Of a DNA stretch of 64,000 bases, positions 32,130 through 42,303 are shown one piece after another (the first letter of the stretch is position 1; every line of letters begins with the position of its first letter). The position numbers and the translations under genes are program-made. The notes under the pieces are model-generated. The model had not been told where the DNA came from, searched no databases, and saw only the letters and a list, made by a program, of their open reading frames with translations. Origin of the DNA: Nocardioidaceae bacterium (GTDB taxonomy: Bacteria > Actinomycetota > Actinomycetes > Propionibacteriales > Nocardioidaceae); contig JAICWH010000001.1 in the NCBI GenBank assembly GCA_025934895.1, positions 1-64,000 on the forward strand, given 5' to 3'.

Positions 32130-33569
32130 ATGTTCCACAACAAGATGCCGAGGTACGAGATCCTCTCCGAGGACGCGATCGCCAAGCTGGACGCCGGCTG
32201 GCGTCGGCTGGTCACCGAGATAGGAGTGGAGTTCGACAGCGACCGGGCGCTCGGGCTCTTCAAGGAGGCCGGCCAGCGGGTCGAGGGGCAGTGCGTCTAC
32301 CTGGACCCGGAGTGGGTCCTCGAGCAGGTCGCCAAGGCGCCGCGGGAGTTCGACGTCCAGGCGCGCAACCCGGCCCACAACATCCACATCGGTGGCGACT
32401 CGATGGCGTTCGGGGCGGTGTACGGTCCGCCGTTCGTGCGGGAGGGGGACGTCCGCCGCGACGCGACGATGCACGACTTCGAGCGCTTCGCCAAGCTGGC
32501 CCAGACCTTCCCGGTGCTCGACTCGGCGGGTGGTGTCATCTGCGAGCCCAACGACACCCCGCTGGACTCCCGGCACCTGGACATGACCTACGCGCTGCAG
32601 ACGCTGACCGACAAGGTCTACATGGGCAACGTGGTCTCCGGAGTCAACGCGGCCGACACGATCGCGATGGGCGAGATCGTCTTCGGTGGTCGTGAGGCGA
32701 TCGAGAAGACCCCGGTGTCGATCTCGCTGATCAACTGCAACTCGCCGCTGCGCTGGGACGGCCGGATGATCGAGTCGCTGTTCGAGTACACCTCTGCGGG
32801 TCAGCCGTGTGTGCTCACGCCGTTCATCCTGATGGGCGCGATGTCACCGGTGACCATCCCGGCGGCGCTGGTGCAGCAGATCGCCGAGGCGCTGTCCGGC
32901 ATCGCTCTCGCCCAGCTGATCCGCCCGGGCGCGCCGGTGATCTTCGGGTCGTTCCTGTCCAACATCGACATGCAGTCCGGCTCGCCGACGTTCGGCACGC
33001 CCGAGTCCGGCATCGGGCTGCTCTGCACCGGCCAGATCGCCCGGCACTTCGGGCTGCCGTTCCGCTCCGGTGGCGGGCTGACGTCGTCGCAGGTCGCCGA
33101 CGCGCAGGCCGGCTACGAGGCGCTGATGACGATGCTGCCGACGTTCCTCGCCGGCGCCAACTGGGTGATGCACTCGGCCGGCTGGCTCGAGGGCGGCCTG
33201 GTCGCGGGCTTCGAGAAGTTCATCGTCGACGTGGAGATCCTGCAGATGATGCAGGCCGAGTTCACGCCACTCGAGATCGACGACGACTCACTGGCCTTCG
33301 GCGCCCACGAGGAGGTCGGCCACGGCGGGCACTTCCTCGGTGCCATGCACACCATGGAGCGCTTCCGGACGTGCTTCTACCGGCCGATGCTGTCCTCCTC
33401 GGACAACTACGAGAAGTGGATGCGCACCGGCGGCCTCGACGCGAACGCCCGCGCCTCGAAGATCTACCAGAAGAAGCTCGAGGAGTACGTCGCCCCGCCG
33501 CTCGACGACGCCGTGCGCGAGGAGCTCCGGGAGTACGTCGTACGCCGTCGGGCGGAGCTGGGGGACTGA
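32130..33569 (+). CDS. trimethylamine methyltransferase (MttB) superfamily protein without pyrrolysine; candidate glycine betaine:corrinoid methyltransferase (MtgB-like)
   Basis: 479 aa continuous frame with no in-frame amber codon; GAVYGPPFV, SINLINCNSPLRWD-like segment, MHSAGWLEGGLVAGFEKFIVDVEILQ; clustered with corrinoid protein and methyltransferase. Confidence 0.85.
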   Translation: MFHNKMPRYEILSEDAIAKLDAGWRRLVTEIGVEFDSDRALGLFKEAGQRVEGQCVYLDPEWVLEQVAKAPREFDVQARNPAHNIHIGGDSMAFGAVYGPPFVREGDVRRDATMHDFERFAKLAQTFPVLDSAGGVICEPNDTPLDSRHLDMTYALQTLTDKVYMGNVVSGVNAADTIAMGEIVFGGREAIEKTPVSISLINCNSPLRWDGRMIESLFEYTSAGQPCVLTPFILMGAMSPVTIPAALVQQIAEALSGIALAQLIRPGAPVIFGSFLSNIDMQSGSPTFGTPESGIGLLCTGQIARHFGLPFRSGGGLTSSQVADAQAGYEALMTMLPTFLAGANWVMHSAGWLEGGLVAGFEKFIVDVEILQMMQAEFTPLEIDDDSLAFGAHEEVGHGGHFLGAMHTMERFRTCFYRPMLSSSDNYEKWMRTGGLDANARASKIYQKKLEEYVAPPLDDAVREELREYVVRRRAELGD

Positions 33570-33584
33570 GGCCCTCGTCCCGCC

Positions 33585-33890
33585 GCCGGTTTACCAGGGG
33601 ATGCAGGACGTTTCGCGCATGCCATGGGCCATGACCCACGGGGAGCGCCAGAACGCCGTGGGAACCACGGGGCTGGGGCGCCGGCGCCCGAACTCGTGGT
33701 CACCTGAGCAGGTCCAAACCGACGAGGCCGGAGCGCCCCCGCACACGAGCGTCTTGCCGCTGCACCCGGGGGCGACGATGGAGCGGCCGCCGAACCCGAC
33801 GGCGACCCACTCCCCATGGCAATCCGGCGCATGCCATGGGCCATGACCCATGGCATGCGCGAAACGTCCTGCATACCATGGGAAACCGGC
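33585..33890. repeat. ~306-bp intergenic element with 54-bp imperfect terminal inverted repeats (33585-33638 and 33837-33890)
   Basis: Arms match at 49 of 54 positions by eye (GCCGGTTTnCCAnGGnATGCAGGACGTTTCGCGCATGCCATGGG...); sits between convergent genes. Confidence 0.85.
33827..33860. repeat. 34-bp hairpin palindrome GCGCATGCCATGGG-CCATGA-CCCATGGCATGCGC
   Basis: 14-bp perfect arms, 6-nt centre, within the right arm of the 33585-33890 element. Confidence 0.92.
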
Positions 33891-33899
33891 AGGGGGGAT

Positions 33900-34790
33900 C
33901 TAGCGGAACACGACCGTCTTGTGCCCGTTCACGAGCACCCGGGAGTCGGCGTGCCAGCGGACGGCGCGAGAGAGCACCTGGCTCTCCACGTCCCGTCCGG
34001 CGGCGGCGAGGTCGGCAGCGTCGTACCGGTGGTCGACGCGCATCACGTCCTGCTCGATGATCGGGCCCTCGTCGAGGTCGGCGGTCACGTAGTGGGCGGT
34101 GGCGCCCACCAGCTTGACGCCCCGGTCGAACGCCTGGTGGTAGGGGCGGGCGCCCTTGAAGCTCGGCAGGAACGAGTGGTGGATGTTGATCGCCCGACCC
34201 TCCAGCGCGCGGCAGGTGTCATCGGACAGCACCTGCATGTACCGCGCCAGCACGACCAGGTGCACGTCCAGCGAGTCGACGAGGGAGAGCATCTGGGCCT
34301 CCGCGTCCGCCTTGGTCGAGGGTGTCACCGGGATGTGGTGGTAGGGCACGTCGTAGGTCTTCGCCAGGGGCTCGCAGTCCAGGTGGTTCGACACGATCCC
34401 GACCACGTCGACCTGCAGGGCCTGCTTGCTCCACCGGAACAGCAGGTCGTTCAGGCAGTGGCTGAACTTGGAGACCAGGATCAGCGTCCGGTACGGCGCA
34501 GCCGCCTCCCACAGGTTCCAGGTCATGTCGAACCGCTCGGCCACCGGCGCGAACGCCTCCCGCAGCCGGTCGAGGAGGTCGCCATCGGCCGACGAGGGGT
34601 CGTCGACGGCGAACTTGACCCGCAGGAAGAACCGGTCCTCCGCGAGGTCGCTGAACTGCTGGCTCTCCACGATGTTGCCGTGCCACTCGACCAGCATGCC
34701 GGTCACCGCGTGCACGATGCCGGCTTGGTCGGGACACCAGAGGGTGAGCACGAAGGACGGGGCGGCGGCGGGCGGTTCTCGATCGGTCAT
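33900..34790 (-). CDS. purU: formyltetrahydrofolate deformylase
   Basis: ACT domain LTLWCPDQAGIVHAVTGML; formyltransferase motifs INIHHSFLPSFKGARPYHQAFDRGVKLVGATAHYVTADLDEGPIIEQ. Confidence 0.94.
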   Translation of the reverse strand: MTDREPPAAAPSFVLTLWCPDQAGIVHAVTGMLVEWHGNIVESQQFSDLAEDRFFLRVKFAVDDPSSADGDLLDRLREAFAPVAERFDMTWNLWEAAAPYRTLILVSKFSHCLNDLLFRWSKQALQVDVVGIVSNHLDCEPLAKTYDVPYHHIPVTPSTKADAEAQMLSLVDSLDVHLVVLARYMQVLSDDTCRALEGRAINIHHSFLPSFKGARPYHQAFDRGVKLVGATAHYVTADLDEGPIIEQDVMRVDHRYDAADLAAAGRDVESQVLSRAVRWHADSRVLVNGHKTVVFR

Positions 34791-34837
34791 GGCGTCTCTT
34801 GTACCCGCCACACGACCTGGCGTCAATGCAAGAAACG

Positions 34838-34873
34838 GTTGCGTCAGCAGAGACAAGTGCTGTGATACGCAAC
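34838..34873. promoter_or_regulatory. Operator-like half-sites GTTGCG (34838) and CGCAAC (34868) in purU/IclR divergent promoter
   Basis: TGTGATACGCAACA shared with site at 43389-43404. Confidence 0.45.
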
Positions 34874-34896
34874 ACCTTGTGCGCTACGGTCAGAAC

Positions 34897-35691
34897 ATGC
34901 GGACCGCTTCCCTGGCTTCCACCGACGGCACCGAGGCCGCTCCCGGTGTGCAGTCCGTGGACCGGGCCCTCACCATCCTCGACATCCTGGCGCGGCTGGG
35001 GGAGGCCGGTGTCACCGAGATCGCCGGCGAGCTCGGCGTCCACAAGAGCACGGCCTTCCGGCTGGTGGCCACCCTCGAGGCGCACGGGATGGTCGAGCAG
35101 AACGAGGGCCGCGGCAAGTACCGCCTCGGTGTCGGGGTGCTCCGCCTCGCCGGCGCCACCACGGCCCGCCTCGACGTGGTGCAGGAGGCGCGGTCGATCT
35201 GCCGCAAGCTGGCCGCCGACTCCGGGGAGACGGTCAACATCGCGGTGCTCTCGGACCGTTCGGTGCTCTACGTCGACCAGGTCGCCGGCCAGTCCGCGCT
35301 GCAGGCCCACAACTGGGTCGGCCAGCACATCCCCCTGCACGCCACCTCCAACGGCAAGGTCCTGCTCAGTGGACTCTCCTCCGACGAGGTCGACGCGCGG
35401 CTGCCCCGGCTGCCCTCCTACACGCCCGACACGGTGACCACCCGGGCCAAGCTGCGCCGCGACCTGGCCCTGGTCCGGGACCAGGGCTACGCGGTGGCCG
35501 TCGACGAGCTCGAGATCGGGCTGACCGCGATCGCGGCGCCGATCCGCAACGCCCACGGCGACGTGATCGCCTCCCTCAGCGTCTCCGGCCCGACCTTCCG
35601 GTTGGGGGACCTGCGGGTCAAGGAGCTGATACCAGTTGTGCAGGACGCAGCGGACGAGGTCTCGAGAAGACTTGGTCACGGTTCGTCGTAG
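34897..35691 (+). CDS. IclR family transcriptional regulator
   Basis: VQSVDRALTILDILARLGEAGVTEIAGELGVHKSTAFRLVATLEAHGMVEQ wHTH; ELEIGLTAIAAPIRNAHGDVIASLSVSGP effector domain. Confidence 0.94.
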   Translation: MRTASLASTDGTEAAPGVQSVDRALTILDILARLGEAGVTEIAGELGVHKSTAFRLVATLEAHGMVEQNEGRGKYRLGVGVLRLAGATTARLDVVQEARSICRKLAADSGETVNIAVLSDRSVLYVDQVAGQSALQAHNWVGQHIPLHATSNGKVLLSGLSSDEVDARLPRLPSYTPDTVTTRAKLRRDLALVRDQGYAVAVDELEIGLTAIAAPIRNAHGDVIASLSVSGPTFRLGDLRVKELIPVVQDAADEVSRRLGHGSS

Positions 35692-35743
35692 AGGCTTGAC
35701 GAGGTATGCCGGACCCGCAATCCTGTTGCGTGTAGCACATTGA

Positions 35744-35760
35744 GTTGCGACATACGCAAC
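35744..35760. promoter_or_regulatory. Perfect palindrome GTTGCG-ACATA-CGCAAC upstream of aldehyde dehydrogenase, with extra GTTGCG half-site at 35725
   Basis: Read directly; 11 bp upstream of the ATG at 35772. Confidence 0.6.
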
Positions 35761-35771
35761 TAGGACCCCGC

Positions 35772-37262
35772 ATGGATCGGACACAGCAGGTGCCGGAGCT
35801 CTACATCGCAGGACGATGGGTGAGCGCTCACGATGGTGAGCGACGAGAGATCCGCTGCCCGGCGGACGGATCCTTGGTGGCCGAGGTCGACGAGGCGGGT
35901 CCCGAGGACACGCGGGCCGCGATCGCTGCTGCCCGCGAGGCGTTCGACGACGGCGTCTGGCCAGCATCGTCAGCGCTCGACCGGGGCGCGCTCCTGCACC
36001 GGGTCGCCGACCTGCTGGTCCGGGACAAGGCCGCGATCGCGCGGGCCGAGTCTCTGGACACCGGCAAGCGGATGGTCGAGAGCGAGTACGACGTCGACGA
36101 CGTCGTCGGCGTGTTCCGGCACTACGGCAACGTCGCGGCGCAGGACGCCGGCCGAGTGGTGGACACCGGCCGATCGGACATCGTCAGCCGCATCGTCCAC
36201 GAGCCGATCGGTGTCTGCGGACTCATCACGCCGTGGAACTACCCGCTGCTGCAGACCTCCTGGAAGGTCGCCCCGGCCCTCGCCGCCGGGAACACGTTCG
36301 TGCTCAAGCCCAGCGAGCTCACCCCGCACACCGCCATCGCGCTGATGGGGCTGCTCGAGGAGGCCGGCCTCCCCGCCGGGGTCGCCAACCTGGTCATCGG
36401 CGCGGGCCCCCGGGCCGGCGCCCTGCTGAGCGAGGACCCTCGGGTGGACCTGGTGTCCTTCACCGGAGGAGTCCCGACCGGCAAGGCGATCATGACCTCG
36501 GCCGCGGGCACCGTGAAGAAGGTCGCCCTGGAGCTCGGCGGCAAGAACCCCAACATCGTCTTCGCCGACGCCCACCTCGAGACCGCGCTGGACTTCGCGC
36601 TCACTGCGGTGTTCCTGCACTCCGGGCAGGTGTGCTCCGCCGGCGCCCGGCTGGTCGTCGAGGAGTCGATCCACGACGACTTCGTCGACGAGGTCGTCCG
36701 GCGCGCGGAACGGATCCGGATCGGCGGACCCTTCGACGAGGACGCGGAGACCGGTCCGCTGATCTCCGAGCAGCACCGCGCCAAGGTCGAGGACTACGTC
36801 GAGCGCGGGCTCACCGAGGGCGTGAAGCTCCGCTGCGGCGGCGGCCGTCCCGAGGGCTCCCGGTACGACCACGGGTTCTACTACCTGCCCACCGTGCTCG
36901 ACGGCTGCGACGGCTCGATGTCCGTCGTACGCGAGGAGTCGTTCGGCCCGGTGCTGACCGTCGAGACGTTCCGCGACGAGGACGAGGCGGTCCGGGTCGC
37001 CAACGACAGCGACTACGGGCTGGCCGGTGCCGTCTGGACCCAGAACGCGGGGCGCGCGGAGCGGGTCGCGGCGCGGCTGCGGATGGGGACCGTGTGGATC
37101 AACGACTATCACCCCTACGTGCCGCAGGCCGAGTGGGGCGGCTACAAGCAGTCCGGCATCGGCCGCGAGCTCGGCGCGGCAGGACTGGAGGAGTACCGCG
37201 AGACCAAGCACATCTGGCACAACGTCCGACCCGAGCCACAGCGGTGGTTCGACGGCACCTGA
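35772..37262 (+). CDS. aldehyde dehydrogenase, betaine-aldehyde dehydrogenase-like
   Basis: NAD-ALDH motifs PWNYPLLQTSWKVAPALAAGNTFVLKPSE, LELGGKNPNIVF, HSGQVCSAG; upstream of choline dehydrogenase-like gene. Confidence 0.88.
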   Translation: MDRTQQVPELYIAGRWVSAHDGERREIRCPADGSLVAEVDEAGPEDTRAAIAAAREAFDDGVWPASSALDRGALLHRVADLLVRDKAAIARAESLDTGKRMVESEYDVDDVVGVFRHYGNVAAQDAGRVVDTGRSDIVSRIVHEPIGVCGLITPWNYPLLQTSWKVAPALAAGNTFVLKPSELTPHTAIALMGLLEEAGLPAGVANLVIGAGPRAGALLSEDPRVDLVSFTGGVPTGKAIMTSAAGTVKKVALELGGKNPNIVFADAHLETALDFALTAVFLHSGQVCSAGARLVVEESIHDDFVDEVVRRAERIRIGGPFDEDAETGPLISEQHRAKVEDYVERGLTEGVKLRCGGGRPEGSRYDHGFYYLPTVLDGCDGSMSVVREESFGPVLTVETFRDEDEAVRVANDSDYGLAGAVWTQNAGRAERVAARLRMGTVWINDYHPYVPQAEWGGYKQSGIGRELGAAGLEEYRETKHIWHNVRPEPQRWFDGT

Positions 37263-37331
37263 CGGCGTACGACGGCAGCAGAGGCCGCAGGGCCGGCCGC
37301 AAGGAGCAGACCACGACGAGGAGGCGAGGCC

Positions 37332-39046
37332 ATGACGGGCTCCAGGTACGACTACGTGATCGTGGGTGGCGGGTCCGCCGGGTGTGTCCTGGCGAACCGG
37401 CTCAGTGCCGACCCCGGCACGTCGGTCCTGGTGCTCGAGGCCGGTCGCTCGGACCTCCGGATCGACCCGTTCATCCACATGCCGGCCGCCCTGCCGATCC
37501 CGATCGGCAACCGGCTCTACGACTGGAAGTACGAGTCCGAGCCCGAGCCGTACATGGACGGCCGCAAGGTCTACCACGCACGCGGCAAGGTGCTCGGCGG
37601 GTCGAGCAGCATCAACGGGATGATCTTCCAGCGCGGCAACCCCATGGACTACGAGCGCTGGGCCGGTGACAAGGGCATGGAGTCCTGGAGCTACGACCAC
37701 TGCCTGCCCTACTTCAAGCGGATGGAGACCTGCCTCGCCGGCGCCGACGCGTGGCGCGGCGGCAGCGGCCCCCTGCTGCTCGAGCGCGGCCCGGCCAACA
37801 GCCCGTTGTTCGGGGCGTTCTTCGAGGCTGTCCAGCAGGCGGGCCACCCGCTGACCAGCGACGTCAACGGCTACCGGCAGGAGGGCTTCGCGCCGTTCGA
37901 CCGCAACGTCTACCGCGGCCGGCGGCTGAGTGCCGCCCGTGCCTACCTGCACCCGGTGATGAGCCGCCCGAACCTCCGGGTGGAGACGCTGGCGATGGTC
38001 ACCGGGCTCAGCGTCGACCGGGCGGACGGCGCCAGGCGGATCACCGGCGTCGACTACCACCGGACCGGGCGCGGAGCGCGGCACGTGGACGCCGGCGAGG
38101 TGGTGCTCTGCGGTGGCGCGATCAACTCCCCGCAGCTGCTGCTGCTCACCGGCATCGGGCCCGCCGAGGACCTCGAGAGACTCGGCATCCCGGTCCTCGC
38201 GGACCTGCCCGGCGTCGGGAGCAACCTGCAGGACCACCTCGAGGTCTACATCCAGTACGCCAGCAAGCAGCCGGTCTCGATCGGTCCCTGGCTCAAGCAC
38301 CGCCACAAGCCGCGGATCGGCGCGGAGTGGCTGTTCCTGCGCCGCGGGGTCGGCGCCTCCAACCACTTCGAGGCCGGCGGCTTCATCCGCAGCAACGACC
38401 TCGTCGACTACCCGAACCTGATGTTCCACTTCCTGCCCATCGCGATCCGGTACGACGGGTCCCGGCCCGCTGCCGAGCACGGCTACCAGGTGCACATCGG
38501 CCCGATGTACTCCGACGTGCGCGGCTCGGTGACGCTCACGTCCCGCGACCCGATGCGGCACCCGGCCCTGCGGTTCAACTACCTGTCCACCGAGAACGAC
38601 CGGCGCGAGTGGATCGAGATGGTGCGCGCGGCCCGACACATCCTCAACCAGCCGGCCTTCGACGTGTTCAACGCCGGCGAGCTGTCGCCGGGGCCGTCGG
38701 TGGAGACCGACCAGGAGATCCTGGACTGGGTCGCCAAGGACGCCGAGACGGCGCTGCACCCCTCGTGCACGGTCCGGATGGGCGTCGACGACATGTCGGT
38801 CCTCGACCCGGAGACGATGCGCGTGCACGGGGTGGACGGGCTGCGGGTCGTGGACGCGTCGGCGATGCCCTACATCACCAACGGCAACATCTACGCGCCG
38901 GTGATGATGGTCGCCGAGAAGGCCGCCGACCTGGTCGCCGGCAACACGCCCCTGCCACCCCTCGACGTGCCGTTCTACCGCTACCGCGAGAACGACCCCC
39001 TGTATCCCCCCTCGACCACGTCGAGCATCAGCACAGGAGACCAGCG

Positions 39047-39050
<4 letters not shown>
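37332..39050 (+). CDS. betA: GMC family FAD oxidoreductase, choline dehydrogenase-like
   Basis: [23 protein letters not shown] motif; [31 protein letters not shown]-terminal HPSCTVRMG...[17 protein letters not shown]. Confidence 0.88.
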
Positions 39051-40117
<1,067 letters not shown>

Positions 40118-40119
40118 TC

Positions 40120-42228
40120 GTGACCACGCTGCAGGCGCCGCCGGGACGACCGGGACCCAACGTCAAGGAGGAGCAGCCCTACGTCGACACGGCACCCAAC
40201 CGGCACACCGCGCTCTGGCTCGCCGTCACGGTGGCCGTCTGGGTCGTCGGCTGGCTGATCTTCAGGGGGCAGGACACCCGCACGCTCAGCTTCCAGGACC
40301 TCAACGGCTTCCACCGCTGGCTCAACGACCTCCGCGACAGCATCCAGCTGGCCTCCTCGCGCGGCAACTGGTTCTTCCACGGCGTCATCGGCAACATCTC
40401 GGCCTTCTTCAACTGGCTGGTGGGGCAGCTCCAGGAGCTGGTCAGCACGCCGGCCTTCCCCCGGCCGGTGCCTCAGATCGGCTGGCTGGGCGTGCTCGCC
40501 CTGCTGGCCTGGGTGGCGTACGCCGTGGCCGGAGTCCGATCAGCGGCACTGGTGCTGCTGAGCGTGCTGGGCTTCGGCTTCCTCGGCTACTGGGGGGACA
40601 GCATCGACACCCTGATCATCACCGTGCTGGCGGTGCTGATCTGCTGCCTGATCGGGCTTCCGCTGGGCATCGCGATGGCCCGCCGGAAGGCCGTGTCGGT
40701 CGCGGTCACCCCGGTGCTCGACCTGATGCAGACGATGCCGGCGTTCGCCTACCTCGCTCCGCTGGCCCTGATCTTCGGCATCGGCGCGTCCTCGGCCGTG
40801 GTGTGCACGCTGATCTACGCCCTGCCCCCCTTGGTGCGGATCACCGAGCACGGCATCCGCTCGGTGCCGGAGACCACGCTGGAGGCGGCCGGCTCCCTCG
40901 GCGTCACCAAGCAGCAGATGCTGCGCCGGGTCCAGCTGCCGATGGCCCGCCGGACGATCGTGGTGGGCATCAACCAGTGCACGATGGCCGCGCTCTCGAT
41001 GGCGACCATCGCAGCGTTCGTGAACAGCCCCGGTCTCGGCAAGCCGGTGATCGCGGCGCTGCAGAGCCTCGACGTCGGTGGTGCGGCGGTCAGCGGCTTC
41101 TGCATCGTGATCGCGGCCATCATGCTCGACCGGACGACGACCGCGGCCAGCGAGCGGGCGGAGAAGCTGAACCGCGGCGCCCTCGCATCGGTCAGTCGCC
41201 CGGGCGTGATGCTGATGACGGTGGTGCTCGAGAAGCTGCCGCGATGGGCGACCGAGGAGCAGCGAGGGCGCCGTCCGTTGCCCTCGCCGCTGTTCCGGCG
41301 GGCCGTGCTCGCCCTGACGTTCATTCCGGTGCTGGTGGCGATCCTGCTCTCCCGGCAGTACCTCTCCCTGGCCACCTTCTCCTCCTCGGCCAACGTCGGA
41401 CCGAGGATCGCCACCGCGGTGAGCGACCTCACCGACACGGTCGTCAACTCGGTCGACACGTTCACCAACGCGTTCAAGAACGTCATCAGCTACGGACTGC
41501 TCAACCCGTTGCAGTCCCTGCTCGGTGAGGCGCCCTGGTGGCTGATGGCTGCGGTGCTGATCAGCGTCGCGTTCTTCCTGGGCGGCTGGCGTCCGGCGGC
41601 GGTCACCGTGGTGTGCGAGGCGGTCATCCTCGGCACCGGACTGTGGCACGACGCGATGGTCACGTTGACGATGACCCTGGTCGCCACCGTGATGGTGATG
41701 GTGCTGGCGATGCTCCTCGGGGTCTGGATGGGCCGCAGCAGACCGGCCGACACCGTGGTCCGCCCGGTGCTCGACACCTTCCAGACCATTCCGCCCTTCG
41801 TCTACCTGGTGCCCGCGCTGGCGCTGTTCAGCAGCAGCCGGTTCACCGCGATCGTCGCGGCGATGGCGTACGCCGTCCCGATCGCGACGAAGCTGGTGGC
41901 TGACGGCATCCGTGGCGTCTCGCCGAGCACGGTCGAGGCGGCTCGTTCGGCCGGGATCACCTCGCGCCAGATGATCATGAAGGTCCAGCTGCCGATGGCC
42001 CGTGAGGCCTTGGTCCTCGCGACCAACCAGGGCCTGCTCTACGTCTTGTCGATGGTGGTCATCGGGGGCATGGTGGGGGGCGGCAGCCTCGGCTACCTCG
42101 TCGTCTCCGGCTTCTCGCAGGCCCAGCTGTTCGGCAAGGGCATCGCTGCCGGCATCGCCATCACCGCTCTCGGGGTGATGCTCGACCGGATCACGCGCTA
42201 CGCCGCCGCCCGCCACGGGCGCATCTAG
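40120..42228 (+). CDS. glycine betaine ABC transporter permease with two fused permease domains (ProW/OpuAB-like)
   Basis: Two EAA-type loops: ETTLEAAGSLGVTKQQMLRRVQLPMARRTI and PSTVEAARSAGITSRQMIMKVQLPMAREAL within one ~702-aa frame. Confidence 0.9.
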   Translation: MTTLQAPPGRPGPNVKEEQPYVDTAPNRHTALWLAVTVAVWVVGWLIFRGQDTRTLSFQDLNGFHRWLNDLRDSIQLASSRGNWFFHGVIGNISAFFNWLVGQLQELVSTPAFPRPVPQIGWLGVLALLAWVAYAVAGVRSAALVLLSVLGFGFLGYWGDSIDTLIITVLAVLICCLIGLPLGIAMARRKAVSVAVTPVLDLMQTMPAFAYLAPLALIFGIGASSAVVCTLIYALPPLVRITEHGIRSVPETTLEAAGSLGVTKQQMLRRVQLPMARRTIVVGINQCTMAALSMATIAAFVNSPGLGKPVIAALQSLDVGGAAVSGFCIVIAAIMLDRTTTAASERAEKLNRGALASVSRPGVMLMTVVLEKLPRWATEEQRGRRPLPSPLFRRAVLALTFIPVLVAILLSRQYLSLATFSSSANVGPRIATAVSDLTDTVVNSVDTFTNAFKNVISYGLLNPLQSLLGEAPWWLMAAVLISVAFFLGGWRPAAVTVVCEAVILGTGLWHDAMVTLTMTLVATVMVMVLAMLLGVWMGRSRPADTVVRPVLDTFQTIPPFVYLVPALALFSSSRFTAIVAAMAYAVPIATKLVADGIRGVSPSTVEAARSAGITSRQMIMKVQLPMAREALVLATNQGLLYVLSMVVIGGMVGGGSLGYLVVSGFSQAQLFGKGIAAGIAITALGVMLDRITRYAAARHGRI

Positions 42229-42303
42229 GCCGCGCCGACCGGCGTGGCCAGCACACCGACTCTCGGCTCAGGGGAGCCGAGCAGATGAAGGGGAAACCAG
42301 GAC

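Noticed and set aside
32130-33569. Possible pyrrolysine-containing trimethylamine methyltransferase
   Set aside because: Frame has no in-frame amber codon, so the protein belongs with non-Pyl MttB homologues.
35970-38828. 952-aa minus-strand ORF opposite the aldehyde dehydrogenase and GMC oxidoreductase
   Set aside because: Antisense GC artefact; composition not protein-like.
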